Shown one piece after another: positions 55,124 to 63,423 of a stretch of 64,000 nucleotides of DNA. The DNA is taken from positions 1,426,001-1,490,000 of the forward strand of contig NC_009719.1 in the NCBI RefSeq assembly GCF_000017565.1. Direction: 5' to 3'. The position numbers and the translations under genes were made by a program. Position 1 is the stretch's first letter. Every line of letters starts with the position of its first letter. The notes beneath the pieces are model-generated. The model saw only the letters and a program-made list of their open reading frames with translations, was not told the DNA's origin and made no database searches. The DNA comes from Parvibaculum lavamentivorans DS-1 (GTDB lineage: Bacteria; Pseudomonadota; Alphaproteobacteria; Parvibaculales; Parvibaculaceae).

Positions 55124-55837
55124 GTGAAGCTTCTCGTCACCAGACCGGAAGCCGACAGCGAAGCGCTTGCCGAAACTCTGGCGGCGCTCGGCCATGAAGC
55201 GGTGCAAGCGCCTCTTCTCACGATCCGCTTTTTCGACGATGCAACCCTGCCGGCGGGAGACTGGCAGGCGCTTCTTGTCACATCGGCAAATGGCGCCCGC
55301 GCGCTTGGCCGCCGGGAAATCGCACGAGAGCTCAAAAGCCTGCCGGTCCTGGCTGTCGGCCCCTCAAGTGCCGCGGCGCTCCGGCGGGAAGGGTTTGTCT
55401 CGGTTAAGGCCGCTGGAGGAGATGTCGAGGCGCTGGCCGCTCTCGCGGTGGCGGAGCTGAAGCCGGAGGCCGGACCGCTTCTCCACATCGCGGGCAGCGT
55501 GGTCGCGGGCGATCTGGGTTCGGCGCTTGGCGCCCATGGTTTCACGGTCGAACGGGCGGTGTTTTACGAGGCGGAGCTGGCGCAACAGTTGCCGGAGACG
55601 GCGCGGCGCGCGCTGGAAGACCACACGCTCGAGGGCGTTCTTTTCTATTCTCCCCGAACGGCACGGGCTTTCACGTCGCTGGTGATGGCGGCGGGTCTGA
55701 AGGACTGTCTCACGGGCGTCACGGCCTATTGTCTCTCGCGAGCGGTCGCCGATGAATTGCGGGAACTGCCCTTTGGCGGTGTGAAGATTGCGGCCAGGCC
55801 CGAGCAGCCGGCATTGCTTGCGCTCATTTCCGCCTGA
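55124..55837 (+). CDS. hemD: Uroporphyrinogen-III synthase
   Basis: A 237-residue HemD-fold protein. It is poorly conserved as usual but recognisable by LLVTRPEADSEALAETLAALGHEAVQAPLLTI, LVTSANGARAL, LAVGPSSAAALRREGF and VLFYSPRTARAF. GTG start. It closes hydroxymethylbilane into uroporphyrinogen III. Confidence 0.9.
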   Translation: MKLLVTRPEADSEALAETLAALGHEAVQAPLLTIRFFDDATLPAGDWQALLVTSANGARALGRREIARELKSLPVLAVGPSSAAALRREGFVSVKAAGGDVEALAALAVAELKPEAGPLLHIAGSVVAGDLGSALGAHGFTVERAVFYEAELAQQLPETARRALEDHTLEGVLFYSPRTARAFTSLVMAAGLKDCLTGVTAYCLSRAVADELRELPFGGVKIAARPEQPALLALISA

Positions 55838-55923
55838 TTTATCGCTGAACTTCGCCCTGACCCTGAGCGTTCAAGCCTCTATAGTGACCCTCCGAAGCCG
55901 AATACCCCCGAAAAGGCCTCCCG

Positions 55924-57219
55924 ATGAGTGATGCGAACGACAAGGATGCTGGCAAGCCGACAGGCGGAGATACAGCGCAGAGCGGCGCCGAAACCGGTAC
56001 AGAAGGCGAATATCTGAAGCCCGAAGCCGAGAAAAGCGAACGCAAGGGCAGGCGCCGCAAGGAGCCCCGCACCATCGACGCGACCGCCGAGGAGGTCCGC
56101 GAGGAGCAAGCCCCGAACCCCGGTGCCGGAGAGATGCCGCAAGGAACGGATGCGCCCGGGCCGTCCGCGGCAGCCGGGATTCTGGTGGCTGGCGCAGCAG
56201 GGCTTGGCGGTGCGCTCGTGGTGCTTGCGGGCGTTTGGGCGAGCGGCATCTTGTCGAACGATCAGGACGGCGTCGTGCGAAGCGATTTCGATGCGCGCCT
56301 CGAGACGCTGGAGAGCGGTACCGGAGACAGCGTCTCCTCGCTGACGGAACGGCTCGACGAACTGACCGGCCGGCTCGACAAGGTTGAGCAGGGGGCGGCT
56401 GCCGCCGCGGAGACACCCGAAAGCGCCGCCGCGATCACGGAACGGCTGGAAGCCCTCGCCGCCGAAACGCAGCAATTGAAGAATGCCCTCAACGACACAC
56501 GAACGACGGCGCGCAGCATGCAGGAGCGTCTTGACGAGATGTCGGCCGCGCTGCCGCCCGCCGGCATCGCGGAGCAGATCGGCAGTCTCGACGCGCTGGT
56601 GAGGGCGCTCGACCTCCGTCTTGCTTCGCTGGCGCCGAAGATCGAGGAAATGGAGACGCGTGTCGTCGCGCTCGAAGAAAAGAAAGACGATCCGGACGCC
56701 GCCGCGCGCGCCGCGCTTGGCCTGGCGCTCGCCAATCTCGCACGTGCCGCCGAAACGCCCGGGCCCTTTCTTGCCGAGTTGAACGCGGTCGCGGCTTTTC
56801 TCCCGGAAGAACCGGCGCTGCAGGAGCTGGCGCCGGCGGCGGCGGAGGGCGTTCCCACGCGGGCCGCGCTTGAGGCGCGTTTTTCATCTCTCTCGCAAAA
56901 TATTTTCGAAGCCGAACGGCGCGCGGGCGAGGACGGTGTCTGGTCGCGCTTTGTCTCCAACGCGAAATCGCTCGTGACGGTCCGCCGGACGGGCGAGATA
57001 TCGGGCGACACGACGGAAGCGGTCGTTGCGCGAATGGAAGAGCGTCTCAAGGTGAACGATCTTGCAGGCGCCGTTGCCGAAGCAAAGCAGCTGCAGGGAG
57101 CTGCCGCCGAAGCCGCCGCGCCATGGATCGCCGATGCCGAGGCCCGGTTGCAGGCCGACGCGCTTGTGCGCGATCTCAGCGCACGTGTCGCAGGACAACT
57201 CGCCCAGACGAAAGGCTGA
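55924..57219 (+). CDS. Mitofilin/Mic60-like inner-membrane protein
   Basis: A 431-residue protein. It has an acidic disordered N-terminus (about 1-75), one membrane helix (about 83-106), a long coiled coil (about 115-265) and a C-terminal helical domain (about 270-431) with the mitofilin-like pattern. Alphaproteobacterial Mic60 homologues are known to lie in this spot between hemD and hemY and to shape intracytoplasmic membranes, an ancestor of mitochondrial crista junctions. The sequence supports the topology and context. Membrane-bending activity is inferred. Confidence 0.8.
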   Translation: MSDANDKDAGKPTGGDTAQSGAETGTEGEYLKPEAEKSERKGRRRKEPRTIDATAEEVREEQAPNPGAGEMPQGTDAPGPSAAAGILVAGAAGLGGALVVLAGVWASGILSNDQDGVVRSDFDARLETLESGTGDSVSSLTERLDELTGRLDKVEQGAAAAAETPESAAAITERLEALAAETQQLKNALNDTRTTARSMQERLDEMSAALPPAGIAEQIGSLDALVRALDLRLASLAPKIEEMETRVVALEEKKDDPDAAARAALGLALANLARAAETPGPFLAELNAVAAFLPEEPALQELAPAAAEGVPTRAALEARFSSLSQNIFEAERRAGEDGVWSRFVSNAKSLVTVRRTGEISGDTTEAVVARMEERLKVNDLAGAVAEAKQLQGAAAEAAAPWIADAEARLQADALVRDLSARVAGQLAQTKG

Positions 57220-57226
57220 AGCCGGT

Positions 57227-58765
57227 ATGTTGCGCGCGTTGTACATATTCCTCATCGTTGCGGTGTTGAGCGGCATCGCGATCTGGCTCGCCGACAATCC
57301 CGGCGACCTCATCATGCATTGGCGCGGCTATGAGATCCGCACCAGCTTCGTGGTGGGGGTCGGCGTGATGGCGCTGGCCGCTTTCCTGGTGCTGCTTGCC
57401 TACCGGATCATCGTCAGCTTCATCGAGACACCGGCGAGCGTTTCCGCCTATCTCGAAAAGCGCCGGCAACAGAAGGGTTTTCTTGCGCTCTCACGCGGCA
57501 TGGTGGCGGTTGCCGCCGGCGATGCGGCAGATGCAAAGCGTTATGCGGCGCAGGCGCACAAGCTGTTGGACGCACCGCCGCTGACATTGCTGCTCGCCGC
57601 ACAAGCGGCGCAGCTTGAAGGCAATGAGGCGGCGGCGACGGCCTATTTCGAACAAATGCTCGCCGCGCCGGAAACGGAATTTCTCGGTCTGCGCGGGCTC
57701 TTCATTCAGGCCCGTCGCGCAGGCGACCGCGACGGGGCGCTTGCTCATGCGCGCCGCGCCTTCAATCTGAGGCCGCAGACGCCATGGGCTGCCCAGGCGG
57801 TGTTCGAAATCGAAGCAGCCGAGGAAGACTGGGATGCGGCGCTGGAGACGCTCGACCGCGTCGTCTCGGCAAAACTTATCCCGCGCGACGAAGCTCGCCG
57901 CCGTCGTGCGGTGCTGCTGACCGCGCGGGCGATGACGGCTGCCGAGGCTGCATATGGGCAAGTGGGCGAGGGCCGGACTTCGGCACTGGAGAAAGCGACA
58001 AAGCTTTCGCTTGAGGCTGTATCGCTCGAGCCGAAATTTCCGCCGGCGGTCGCTCTTGCCGCGCGGCTGTGCGGTGAGACCGGCCGGGCGCGAAAGGGTA
58101 TGAAACTCATCGAGGATGCCTGGAGCGATGCGCCTCATCCCGACCTTGCCGATGTCTGGCTCGACATGATCGAAGGCGAAAGCGGTTATGACCGCGCCAC
58201 GCGCGCCCGCGTGCTTGCGTCGCGCAATGTCGACCATATCGAAAGCAGGATACTTGTTGCGCGGGGGGCCATCGGTGCCCGTGACTGGGCGGCGGCGCGT
58301 GAGGCGCTGGTGCCCTATACGGGCGCGGAGGCGAAAGAAGTGCCGACGCAGTGCATATGCGAGCTTATGGCGGAGATCGAGGAAGGCGAGTTTGGCGACC
58401 GCGGAGCATCGCGGAGCTGGCTGACCCGCGCGCTTCACGCGCCGGCAGATCCGCAATGGACCGGCACCGGCTATCGTTCGCCGCGCTGGTCGCCGGTCAA
58501 TCCGGTCACGGGCGAGTTCGACGCACTGGAATGGTCCGCGCCCCTGCCCATGCTTGGCCGGGAAACGGCCGCCGTCGAACCCGCCCCCGCAAAGTCCACG
58601 CCTGAGCCCGCTCCAGTGCAAAGCGCCGAGCGGTCGATAGCCGCGCGCGAAGAGCATAAATCAACCGCTGCGGGTGAGGTGCTTGCCTTTCAGCCGCCGC
58701 TGCCGGACGATCCCGGTCCTGATGAATTGGCCGATGATGCCCATGAGGGGGAACGGAAATGGTAA
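57227..58765 (+). CDS. hemY: HemY-like TPR membrane protein
   Basis: A 512-residue protein. It has two N-terminal helices (about 4-22 and 40-62) with the HemY_N pattern WLADNPGDLIMHWRGYEIRTS, then TPR-like repeats to about residue 400 and a Pro-rich acidic tail. HemY of proteobacteria helps late haem synthesis as a scaffold. It is not the Bacillus oxidase of the same name. The start follows the Mic60-like stop by seven bases. The tail overlaps the next gene by seven bases. Confidence 0.9.
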   Translation: MLRALYIFLIVAVLSGIAIWLADNPGDLIMHWRGYEIRTSFVVGVGVMALAAFLVLLAYRIIVSFIETPASVSAYLEKRRQQKGFLALSRGMVAVAAGDAADAKRYAAQAHKLLDAPPLTLLLAAQAAQLEGNEAAATAYFEQMLAAPETEFLGLRGLFIQARRAGDRDGALAHARRAFNLRPQTPWAAQAVFEIEAAEEDWDAALETLDRVVSAKLIPRDEARRRRAVLLTARAMTAAEAAYGQVGEGRTSALEKATKLSLEAVSLEPKFPPAVALAARLCGETGRARKGMKLIEDAWSDAPHPDLADVWLDMIEGESGYDRATRARVLASRNVDHIESRILVARGAIGARDWAAAREALVPYTGAEAKEVPTQCICELMAEIEEGEFGDRGASRSWLTRALHAPADPQWTGTGYRSPRWSPVNPVTGEFDALEWSAPLPMLGRETAAVEPAPAKSTPEPAPVQSAERSIAAREEHKSTAAGEVLAFQPPLPDDPGPDELADDAHEGERKW

Positions 58766-59778
58766 AGCGGCTTTTTGCGGGCACGCTCACGCTTGTCGTG
58801 TTGGCGCTGGCGGTGATCGTCATTTCGGTCCTGCGGTTCGATATCTCGCGCGAGGAGCTGGCTGGCAAATATGCGACAGGCGCGTCGCAATTCGTCACGC
58901 TTCCCGGCGGCGGCAGCATGCATGTTCGCGACGAAGGCAATCGTGAAGGGCCGGCGCTCCTGCTCGTTCATGGTTCGAATGCATCGCTGCATACATGGGA
59001 GCCCTGGGTCGCCTCACTCGGCGACACCTATCGTATCGTCAGCATGGATCTGCCCGGGCATGGCCTGACCGGCCGCATCCCCGGGGACGATTATTCCCGC
59101 GAGGGAATGACGCAGAGCGTCCATGAGCTGACGGAGATACTCGGGATCGATCGTTTTGCGATCGCGGGCAATTCGATGGGTGGCGGCGTGGCCGCGCTTT
59201 ACGCGCTCGAACATCCCGCCCAGGTCTCGGCGCTCATTCTGGTCGACGCGGCGGGTGTTCCCGTGCCGCGCAACGATGACGAGGTGCCGCTCGCCTTCCG
59301 CATTGCGCGCATGCCGGTCATCAGCAATGTCATGCGATATGTGCTGCCACGCTCGCTGGTGGAAGAAGGCGTGCGCAAGGTCTTCGTCGATCAGTCAAAG
59401 GTGACGGACGAGATGGTGGCGCGCTATTTCGACCTGTCGCTGCATGAAGGCAATCGCGACGCGACGCGCATTCGGTTCGCCAGTTATGCGGGGCGGGACG
59501 AGGAGGCCTTCGCAGCCCGCCTCGGCGGGATCGAAATGCCGACACTTGTCCTTTGGGGCGACAAGGATGGTCTCATTCCCGTCTCCGCCGCGCATGAATT
59601 CAAGGCGCGCATACCGCAGGCGGAGCTCGCGATCTTCGAGAATGTCGGTCATGTGCCAATGGAGGAAGTACCGGAGGAAAGCGCCGCCGTGGTTCGGGAT
59701 TTCCTTGGCCGGGCGCTTGCCGAAACCTCCCCGTCCGCCGGCGGAATGGCGGCGGCCGGGGTCATGGCGGAGGAATAG
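58759..59778 (+). CDS. Membrane-anchored alpha/beta hydrolase
   Basis: A 339-residue protein with an uncleaved-looking N-terminal helix (about 5-25). The hydrolase core has LLLVHGSNASLHTW, nucleophile Ser139 in AGNSMGGG, Asp in LWGDKDGLIP and His in FENVGHVPMEE. The substrate is unknown. The start lies within the hemY 3' end, so translation is coupled to the haem operon. Whether it acts in haem metabolism is not known. Confidence 0.87.
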   Translation: MVKRLFAGTLTLVVLALAVIVISVLRFDISREELAGKYATGASQFVTLPGGGSMHVRDEGNREGPALLLVHGSNASLHTWEPWVASLGDTYRIVSMDLPGHGLTGRIPGDDYSREGMTQSVHELTEILGIDRFAIAGNSMGGGVAALYALEHPAQVSALILVDAAGVPVPRNDDEVPLAFRIARMPVISNVMRYVLPRSLVEEGVRKVFVDQSKVTDEMVARYFDLSLHEGNRDATRIRFASYAGRDEEAFAARLGGIEMPTLVLWGDKDGLIPVSAAHEFKARIPQAELAIFENVGHVPMEEVPEESAAVVRDFLGRALAETSPSAGGMAAAGVMAEE

Positions 59779-59876
59779 AAGACAGTTTCGCCGGTCCTTC
59801 CTTTCTCCCTGTTGCCAAAGGCGGCGGGGCGGGGTATCTGAGGGCCCTTGCAGACCGGGTTTTACCTCGGTCCGGC

Positions 59877-59952
59877 GCCGCTTTAGCTCAGTTGGTAGAG
59901 CACCTCATTCGTAATGAGGGGGTCGGGTGTTCGAGTCACCCAAGCGGCACCA
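59877..59952 (+). tRNA. tRNA-Thr (anticodon CGT)
   Basis: A 76-base cloverleaf with encoded CCA. The acceptor stem is GCCGCTT/AAGCGGC, D arm GCTC/GAGC, anticodon stem CCTCA/TGAGG with loop TTCGTAA, and T arm GGGTG-TTCGAGT-CACCC. It reads ACG codons. There is no terminator at once downstream. The homospermidine synthase gene starts 105 bases on. Confidence 0.98.
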
Positions 59953-60056
59953 TTTTTCCCGCACTGCCTTCGCATTTCCGACATATCGCCCTAGATTTGT
60001 GCCGGTCCACGGGGCCATCCTGCGCGCCTGCTTTTCCGACAACGAGGCCATGACCG

Positions 60057-61484
60057 ATGAGCGACGCGTCTTTCGACCTTAAATATACGAGCTTCGGCGG
60101 CCGTATCGTCATGGTCGGTTTCGGCAGCATCGGCCAGGGCGTCCTGCCGCTTCTGTTGCGTCATATCGATGTGAAGCCCGGTCAGATTTCGATCGTGACG
60201 GCGGATGAGACGGGGCGTGCCGAGGCGGAAGAGTATGGTGTCCGGTTCACGGTTTCGCCGCTCCGCAAGGGAAATTATCTCTCGACCCTGGATCCGCTGA
60301 TTTCGGAAGGCGACTTCCTCATCAATCTCTCGGTCGATGTGTCGAGTGTTGCGCTGGCGGAGTTCTGCCGGTCGAAGGGTGCGCTTTATCTCGACACCTG
60401 CATCGAACCCTGGAGCGGACAATATACCGACCCCTCCCGCTCGCCTTCACAGCGGTCCAATTACGCGCTTCGCGAAACCGCACTGGCGCTTCGGGACAAA
60501 TACAGCGATGGGCCGACCGCCATTTTCACACATGGCGCCAATCCCGGTCTTGTCTCGCATTTCGTGAAGCAGGCCTTGCTCAATATCGCGAAGGACACCG
60601 GCGTCGAGGCGGGAAAGCCTGAAAGCCGCGAGGAATGGGCACAACTGTCCCTGCGTCTCGGCATCAAGGTCATTCATATCGCCGAACGGGATACGCAGGT
60701 TTCGCCGATACCGAAAGCGGCGGGAGAGTTCGTCAATACATGGTCGGTCGATGGGTTTGTCGGCGAAGGCAGCCAGCCGGCGGAGCTTGGCTGGGGCACG
60801 CATGAACGGCATTTTCCGGCGGATGGGCATGGGCACAGCGCCGGCTCGCGCTGTGCGATTTTTCTCGCCCGTCCCGGCGCTTCCACGCGCGTGCGCAGCT
60901 GGACGCCGAATGAAGGGCCCTATCATGGCTGGCTTATCACGCATAACGAATCGATTTCGCTTGCCGACTATCTGACGGTGAGGGAGGGGGAGGCCGTGAA
61001 ATGCCGGCCCACCGTTCACTACGCCTATCATCCCTGCAATGCTGCGGTCCTTTCTCTGCACGAACTTGCCGGAAAGAACTGGCAGATACAGAAAACAAAG
61101 CGGCTAATGATGGATGAAATCAGCGAGGGAATGGACGAGCTTGGCGTTCTGCTGATGGGTCATGCCAAGGGCGCTTATTGGTACGGTTCGCAACTCACAA
61201 TCGAAGAGGCACGGCGCCTTGCGCCGCATAACAATGCGACGAGCCTTCAGGTCACGGTCGCCGTGCTCTCAGGCATGATCTGGGCGATCGAGAATCCGGA
61301 TCGCTGGGTGACGGAACCGGAAGAAATGGATTTCGAGCGGGTTCTGGAAATTGCGCGGCCCTATCTCGGGACGATGACGGGCGTCTATAGCGACTGGACA
61401 CCGCTGCTCGATCGCGGCCTGCTGTTCAGTGAGGATGTCGATGAAGAAGACCCCTGGCAGTTCAAGAATTTCCGGGTGATCTGA
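60057..61484 (+). CDS. hss: Homospermidine synthase
   Basis: NAD-dependent enzyme forming sym-homospermidine from two putrescines or from putrescine and spermidine, 475 residues. The saccharopine-dehydrogenase-like N-terminus has IVMVGFGSIGQGVLPLLLRH. Later conserved segments are LYLDTCIEPWSGQY, FTHGANPGLVSHFVKQAL, LGWGTHERHFP, and HYAYHPCNAAVLSLHEL. Homospermidine is a main polyamine in many alphaproteobacteria. It may draw on the same putrescine that the cluster at the left end breaks down. Confidence 0.94.
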   Translation: MSDASFDLKYTSFGGRIVMVGFGSIGQGVLPLLLRHIDVKPGQISIVTADETGRAEAEEYGVRFTVSPLRKGNYLSTLDPLISEGDFLINLSVDVSSVALAEFCRSKGALYLDTCIEPWSGQYTDPSRSPSQRSNYALRETALALRDKYSDGPTAIFTHGANPGLVSHFVKQALLNIAKDTGVEAGKPESREEWAQLSLRLGIKVIHIAERDTQVSPIPKAAGEFVNTWSVDGFVGEGSQPAELGWGTHERHFPADGHGHSAGSRCAIFLARPGASTRVRSWTPNEGPYHGWLITHNESISLADYLTVREGEAVKCRPTVHYAYHPCNAAVLSLHELAGKNWQIQKTKRLMMDEISEGMDELGVLLMGHAKGAYWYGSQLTIEEARRLAPHNNATSLQVTVAVLSGMIWAIENPDRWVTEPEEMDFERVLEIARPYLGTMTGVYSDWTPLLDRGLLFSEDVDEEDPWQFKNFRVI

Positions 61485-61496
61485 CGTTCAAAGGAA

Positions 61497-61528
61497 AAGG
61501 CCGCCCCCTCATACAAAGGGGCGGCCTT
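61497..61528. terminator. Bidirectional terminator between hss and the small YRG-repeat gene
   Basis: AAGGCCGCCCC and GGGGCGGCCTT form an 11-bp stem over a ten-base loop. The minus strand continues TTTTCCTTT (good). The plus strand continues CTTGCTT (weaker). It lies between convergent genes. Confidence 0.85.
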
Positions 61529-61608
61529 CTTGCTTACCGGGACCTGCGCGCTGAGTTCTCGTTTGGGGAAGGCAACCCTCAGACGGTGACAGGAGCGGCA
61601 GTTTTCCG

Positions 61609-61785
61609 TCAGCCGTGCTGCGGAATGCCCCGGTAGCGCAAGTCTGCGCGGCTGGCGCGCGGCTTTTCCTTGAGGGAAAGCGCGGAGTTGTAGCGCGTGC
61701 CGCGGTAATTGAGAGTGGTGTCCTGGCTCTTCGCCGCATTCTTTTCGCCGTGATGGGCCACGCCCCTGTAGCTGAGATCGGTCAT
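61609..61785 (-). CDS. Small DUF4278-like protein with three YRG repeats
   Basis: A 58-residue protein beginning MTDLSYRGVAHHGEK. It holds three spaced copies of a short repeat, LSYRGVAH, LNYRGTRY and LRYRGIPQ, the pattern of DUF4278. It has an excellent ribosome-binding site (AGGAGG, six bases before ATG) and a consensus-like promoter upstream. It is basic and has no membrane segment. Function is unknown. It diverges from the RHH-PII fusion gene, and its promoter overlaps heptamer repeats that the fusion protein might bind. Confidence 0.75.
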   Translation of the reverse strand: MTDLSYRGVAHHGEKNAAKSQDTTLNYRGTRYNSALSLKEKPRASRADLRYRGIPQHG

Positions 61786-61818
61786 GGATGCCTCCTGTGT
61801 CGCTGATGTCTTGAAGGC

Positions 61819-61847
61819 AATATGAGTAATATGTGTGAGTTTGTCAA
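61819..61847 (-). promoter_or_regulatory. Sigma70 promoter of the DUF4278-like gene
   Basis: Minus strand -35 TTGACA (61842-61847) and -10 CATATT (61819-61824) are separated by 17 bases. Transcription should begin near 61812, giving a short leader of under 30 bases. Confidence 0.7.
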
Positions 61848-61854
61848 TATAAGT
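61821..61854 (+). promoter_or_regulatory. Three direct heptamer repeats overlapping the divergent promoter
   Basis: TATGAGT (61821), TGTGAGT (61834) and TATAAGT (61848) share T-R-T-R-AGT and start 13 and 14 bases apart. They cover the -10, the spacer and the edge of the -35 of the DUF4278-like promoter. Arrays of short direct repeats are typical ribbon-helix-helix operators, and an RHH protein is encoded next door. Confidence 0.45.
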
Positions 61855-61981
61855 AACTTAACATTTTTCGGACAGGCGAAGAGCTGACTGTTACAAAGGG
61901 CTAATTCTCAAGCTTTCCGGCGTTTTTCGGCATAATTGCCGCCCTTGACCGTCGGCGAGTGTCGTGTGTGCGAGGTTGAAT

Positions 61982-62479
61982 ATGGAAAAACTTGATCAGC
62001 GAATCCAACTCGTCGCATCGGTCGAGTTCAACAATGTGGTGGATCGTTGGCGCCGGGAGCAGGCGGATCTGCCCTCCCGTTCGGAAGCCATCCGGCGCCT
62101 CGTCCTTCACGGCCTCGAATATGAAAAGAGTTTTCCGATGCGCATGATCACCGCGATTATCCGGCCCCATAAATACGAGGAGCTGCGCGATGCATTGATC
62201 GCGCTCGGCATTGAGGGCATCACCGTTACGCAGGTTTCGGGCTTCGGCCGGCAGCGGGGCCAGACGGAGATTTATCGGGGCGCCGAATACAATGTCGCCG
62301 AAGTGCCGAAAGTCCGTATCGACGTCGCCGTGAGTGCCGCGCTTGCCGAAAAGGCGGTCCGCGAGATCGAGCGGGTGGCCAATACCGGCAAGATCGGCGA
62401 CGGCAAGATATTCGTGCAGCCGCTGGAGCAGGTCATCCGCATCCGCACCGGTGAGACGAACGAGACCGCGCTCGGCTGA
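61982..62479 (+). CDS. Ribbon-helix-helix/PII fusion protein (or RHH gene with in-frame PII)
   Basis: A 165-residue frame with two parts. Residues 1-52 have the RHH pattern: strand RIQLVAS, helix EFNNVVDRWRREQADLP, helix SRSEAIRRLVLHGLEYE. Residues 53-165 are a complete PII protein. Met53 aligns with PII Met1, the T-loop is [17 protein letters not shown] with Tyr103 equivalent to the uridylylated Tyr51, and [11 protein letters not shown] and RIRTGE complete the nucleotide sites. GAGG precedes the first ATG. A weaker AAAAGAG lies seven bases before Met53, so a separate PII may also be made. The sequence suggests a DNA-binding regulator sensing 2-oxoglutarate, ATP and ADP directly. No amt gene is adjacent. 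Confidence 0.85.
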   Translation: MEKLDQRIQLVASVEFNNVVDRWRREQADLPSRSEAIRRLVLHGLEYEKSFPMRMITAIIRPHKYEELRDALIALGIEGITVTQVSGFGRQRGQTEIYRGAEYNVAEVPKVRIDVAVSAALAEKAVREIERVANTGKIGDGKIFVQPLEQVIRIRTGETNETALG

Positions 62480-62485
62480 CAGGTT

Positions 62486-63188
62486 CTACCCCGCGGCGGC
62501 GCCGCTTGCGATCATGCCGCGGATTTCCTCTTCGCTGAAACCGCAGCTCGCCAGGATGCTGCGTGTGTGCTCGCCGATGCCCGGCGCCGGGCGCGGCGCG
62601 GTTTTCTTCTCACCCTTGATGGAGATGGGGCTGCCGACTGTGCGCAGGCCATTGGTGCCGGCAATTTCGGGCAATAGTCCGTTGGCTGCCACCTGGCTGC
62701 ATTCGAGATGATCGCTTGGCTGTGCGATCGGACCGAAGGTAATGCCGGCGCTCACGAAGCATTCTCGCCAATGCTGCCAGTCGGCGGTGACGAATATATC
62801 TTCCAGCAATTTTACAAGCTCCGCCCCATTCGCCTTGCGCGCCTCCGGCGTTGCGAATCGCGGATCGTCCAGCCATTCGGAACGGCCGATACAGTGCGCG
62901 AGCAGCGGCCATTCGCGCGCGTAGTTCAGCAAGGCAAGCATGAACCAGCGTCCGTCGCGGCATTTGTAGAGCTCCGTCAATGCGCCGCGCTGACCGCGCC
63001 GCAGCCTCACGGAAAAATCCGCATCGCAAAGAACCGCCTGCATCCAGACACTGTTCGACCAAAGCCCGTTGGCGAGAAGCGAAGTCGATACCACGCCGCC
63101 CTTGCCGGTTTTCTCGCGCCGGTAGAGGCCCGGCAATGAAGCTCGCGCAATCGATGACCAGCAGGTCATCGAATATCCCCTTCTCCAT
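62486..63188 (-). pseudogene. CaiB/BaiF CoA-transferase pseudogene with internal deletion and frameshift
   Basis: It begins with a perfect ribosome-binding site (GGGGAGGAAATC, then ATG) and the family N-terminus (MEKGIFDDLLVIDCASFIAGP). It then jumps after about 21 residues, and in another frame, to the middle-to-end of the same family: LYRREKTGKGGVVSTSLLANGLWSNS through RSILASCGFSEEEIRGMI. About 140-150 residues, including the usual catalytic Asp region, are missing compared with a ~400-residue enzyme. Neither frame alone makes a working product. A paralogue, intact, lies at 43.9-45.2 kb. Confidence 0.82.
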
Positions 63189-63423
63189 GATTTCCTCCCC
63201 TTGTCCCGTCTTTGCGGGCCTTTGATTTCGCGATGGGAAGCATGAGGTGCCTGCAGGCTGAAGTCGACCGTCTTCATGGGGCCCAAGAATGTCTCACGTT
63301 GAAACACTCACCGCGCTTCCCCCCGGGGAAAACCCCTGGTTTCCCTAACGAGCCGTTTACCCGGTCGCAACGAACGGCGGCCTATGCTCCCGCAAGACAC
63401 TATTAGCGGGCGATGCCACTCTC

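Noticed and set aside
62708-63139. Plus-strand frame opposite the CoA-transferase pseudogene
   Set aside because: No recognisable domain and no start signal. The minus strand keeps clear CoA-transferase segments.
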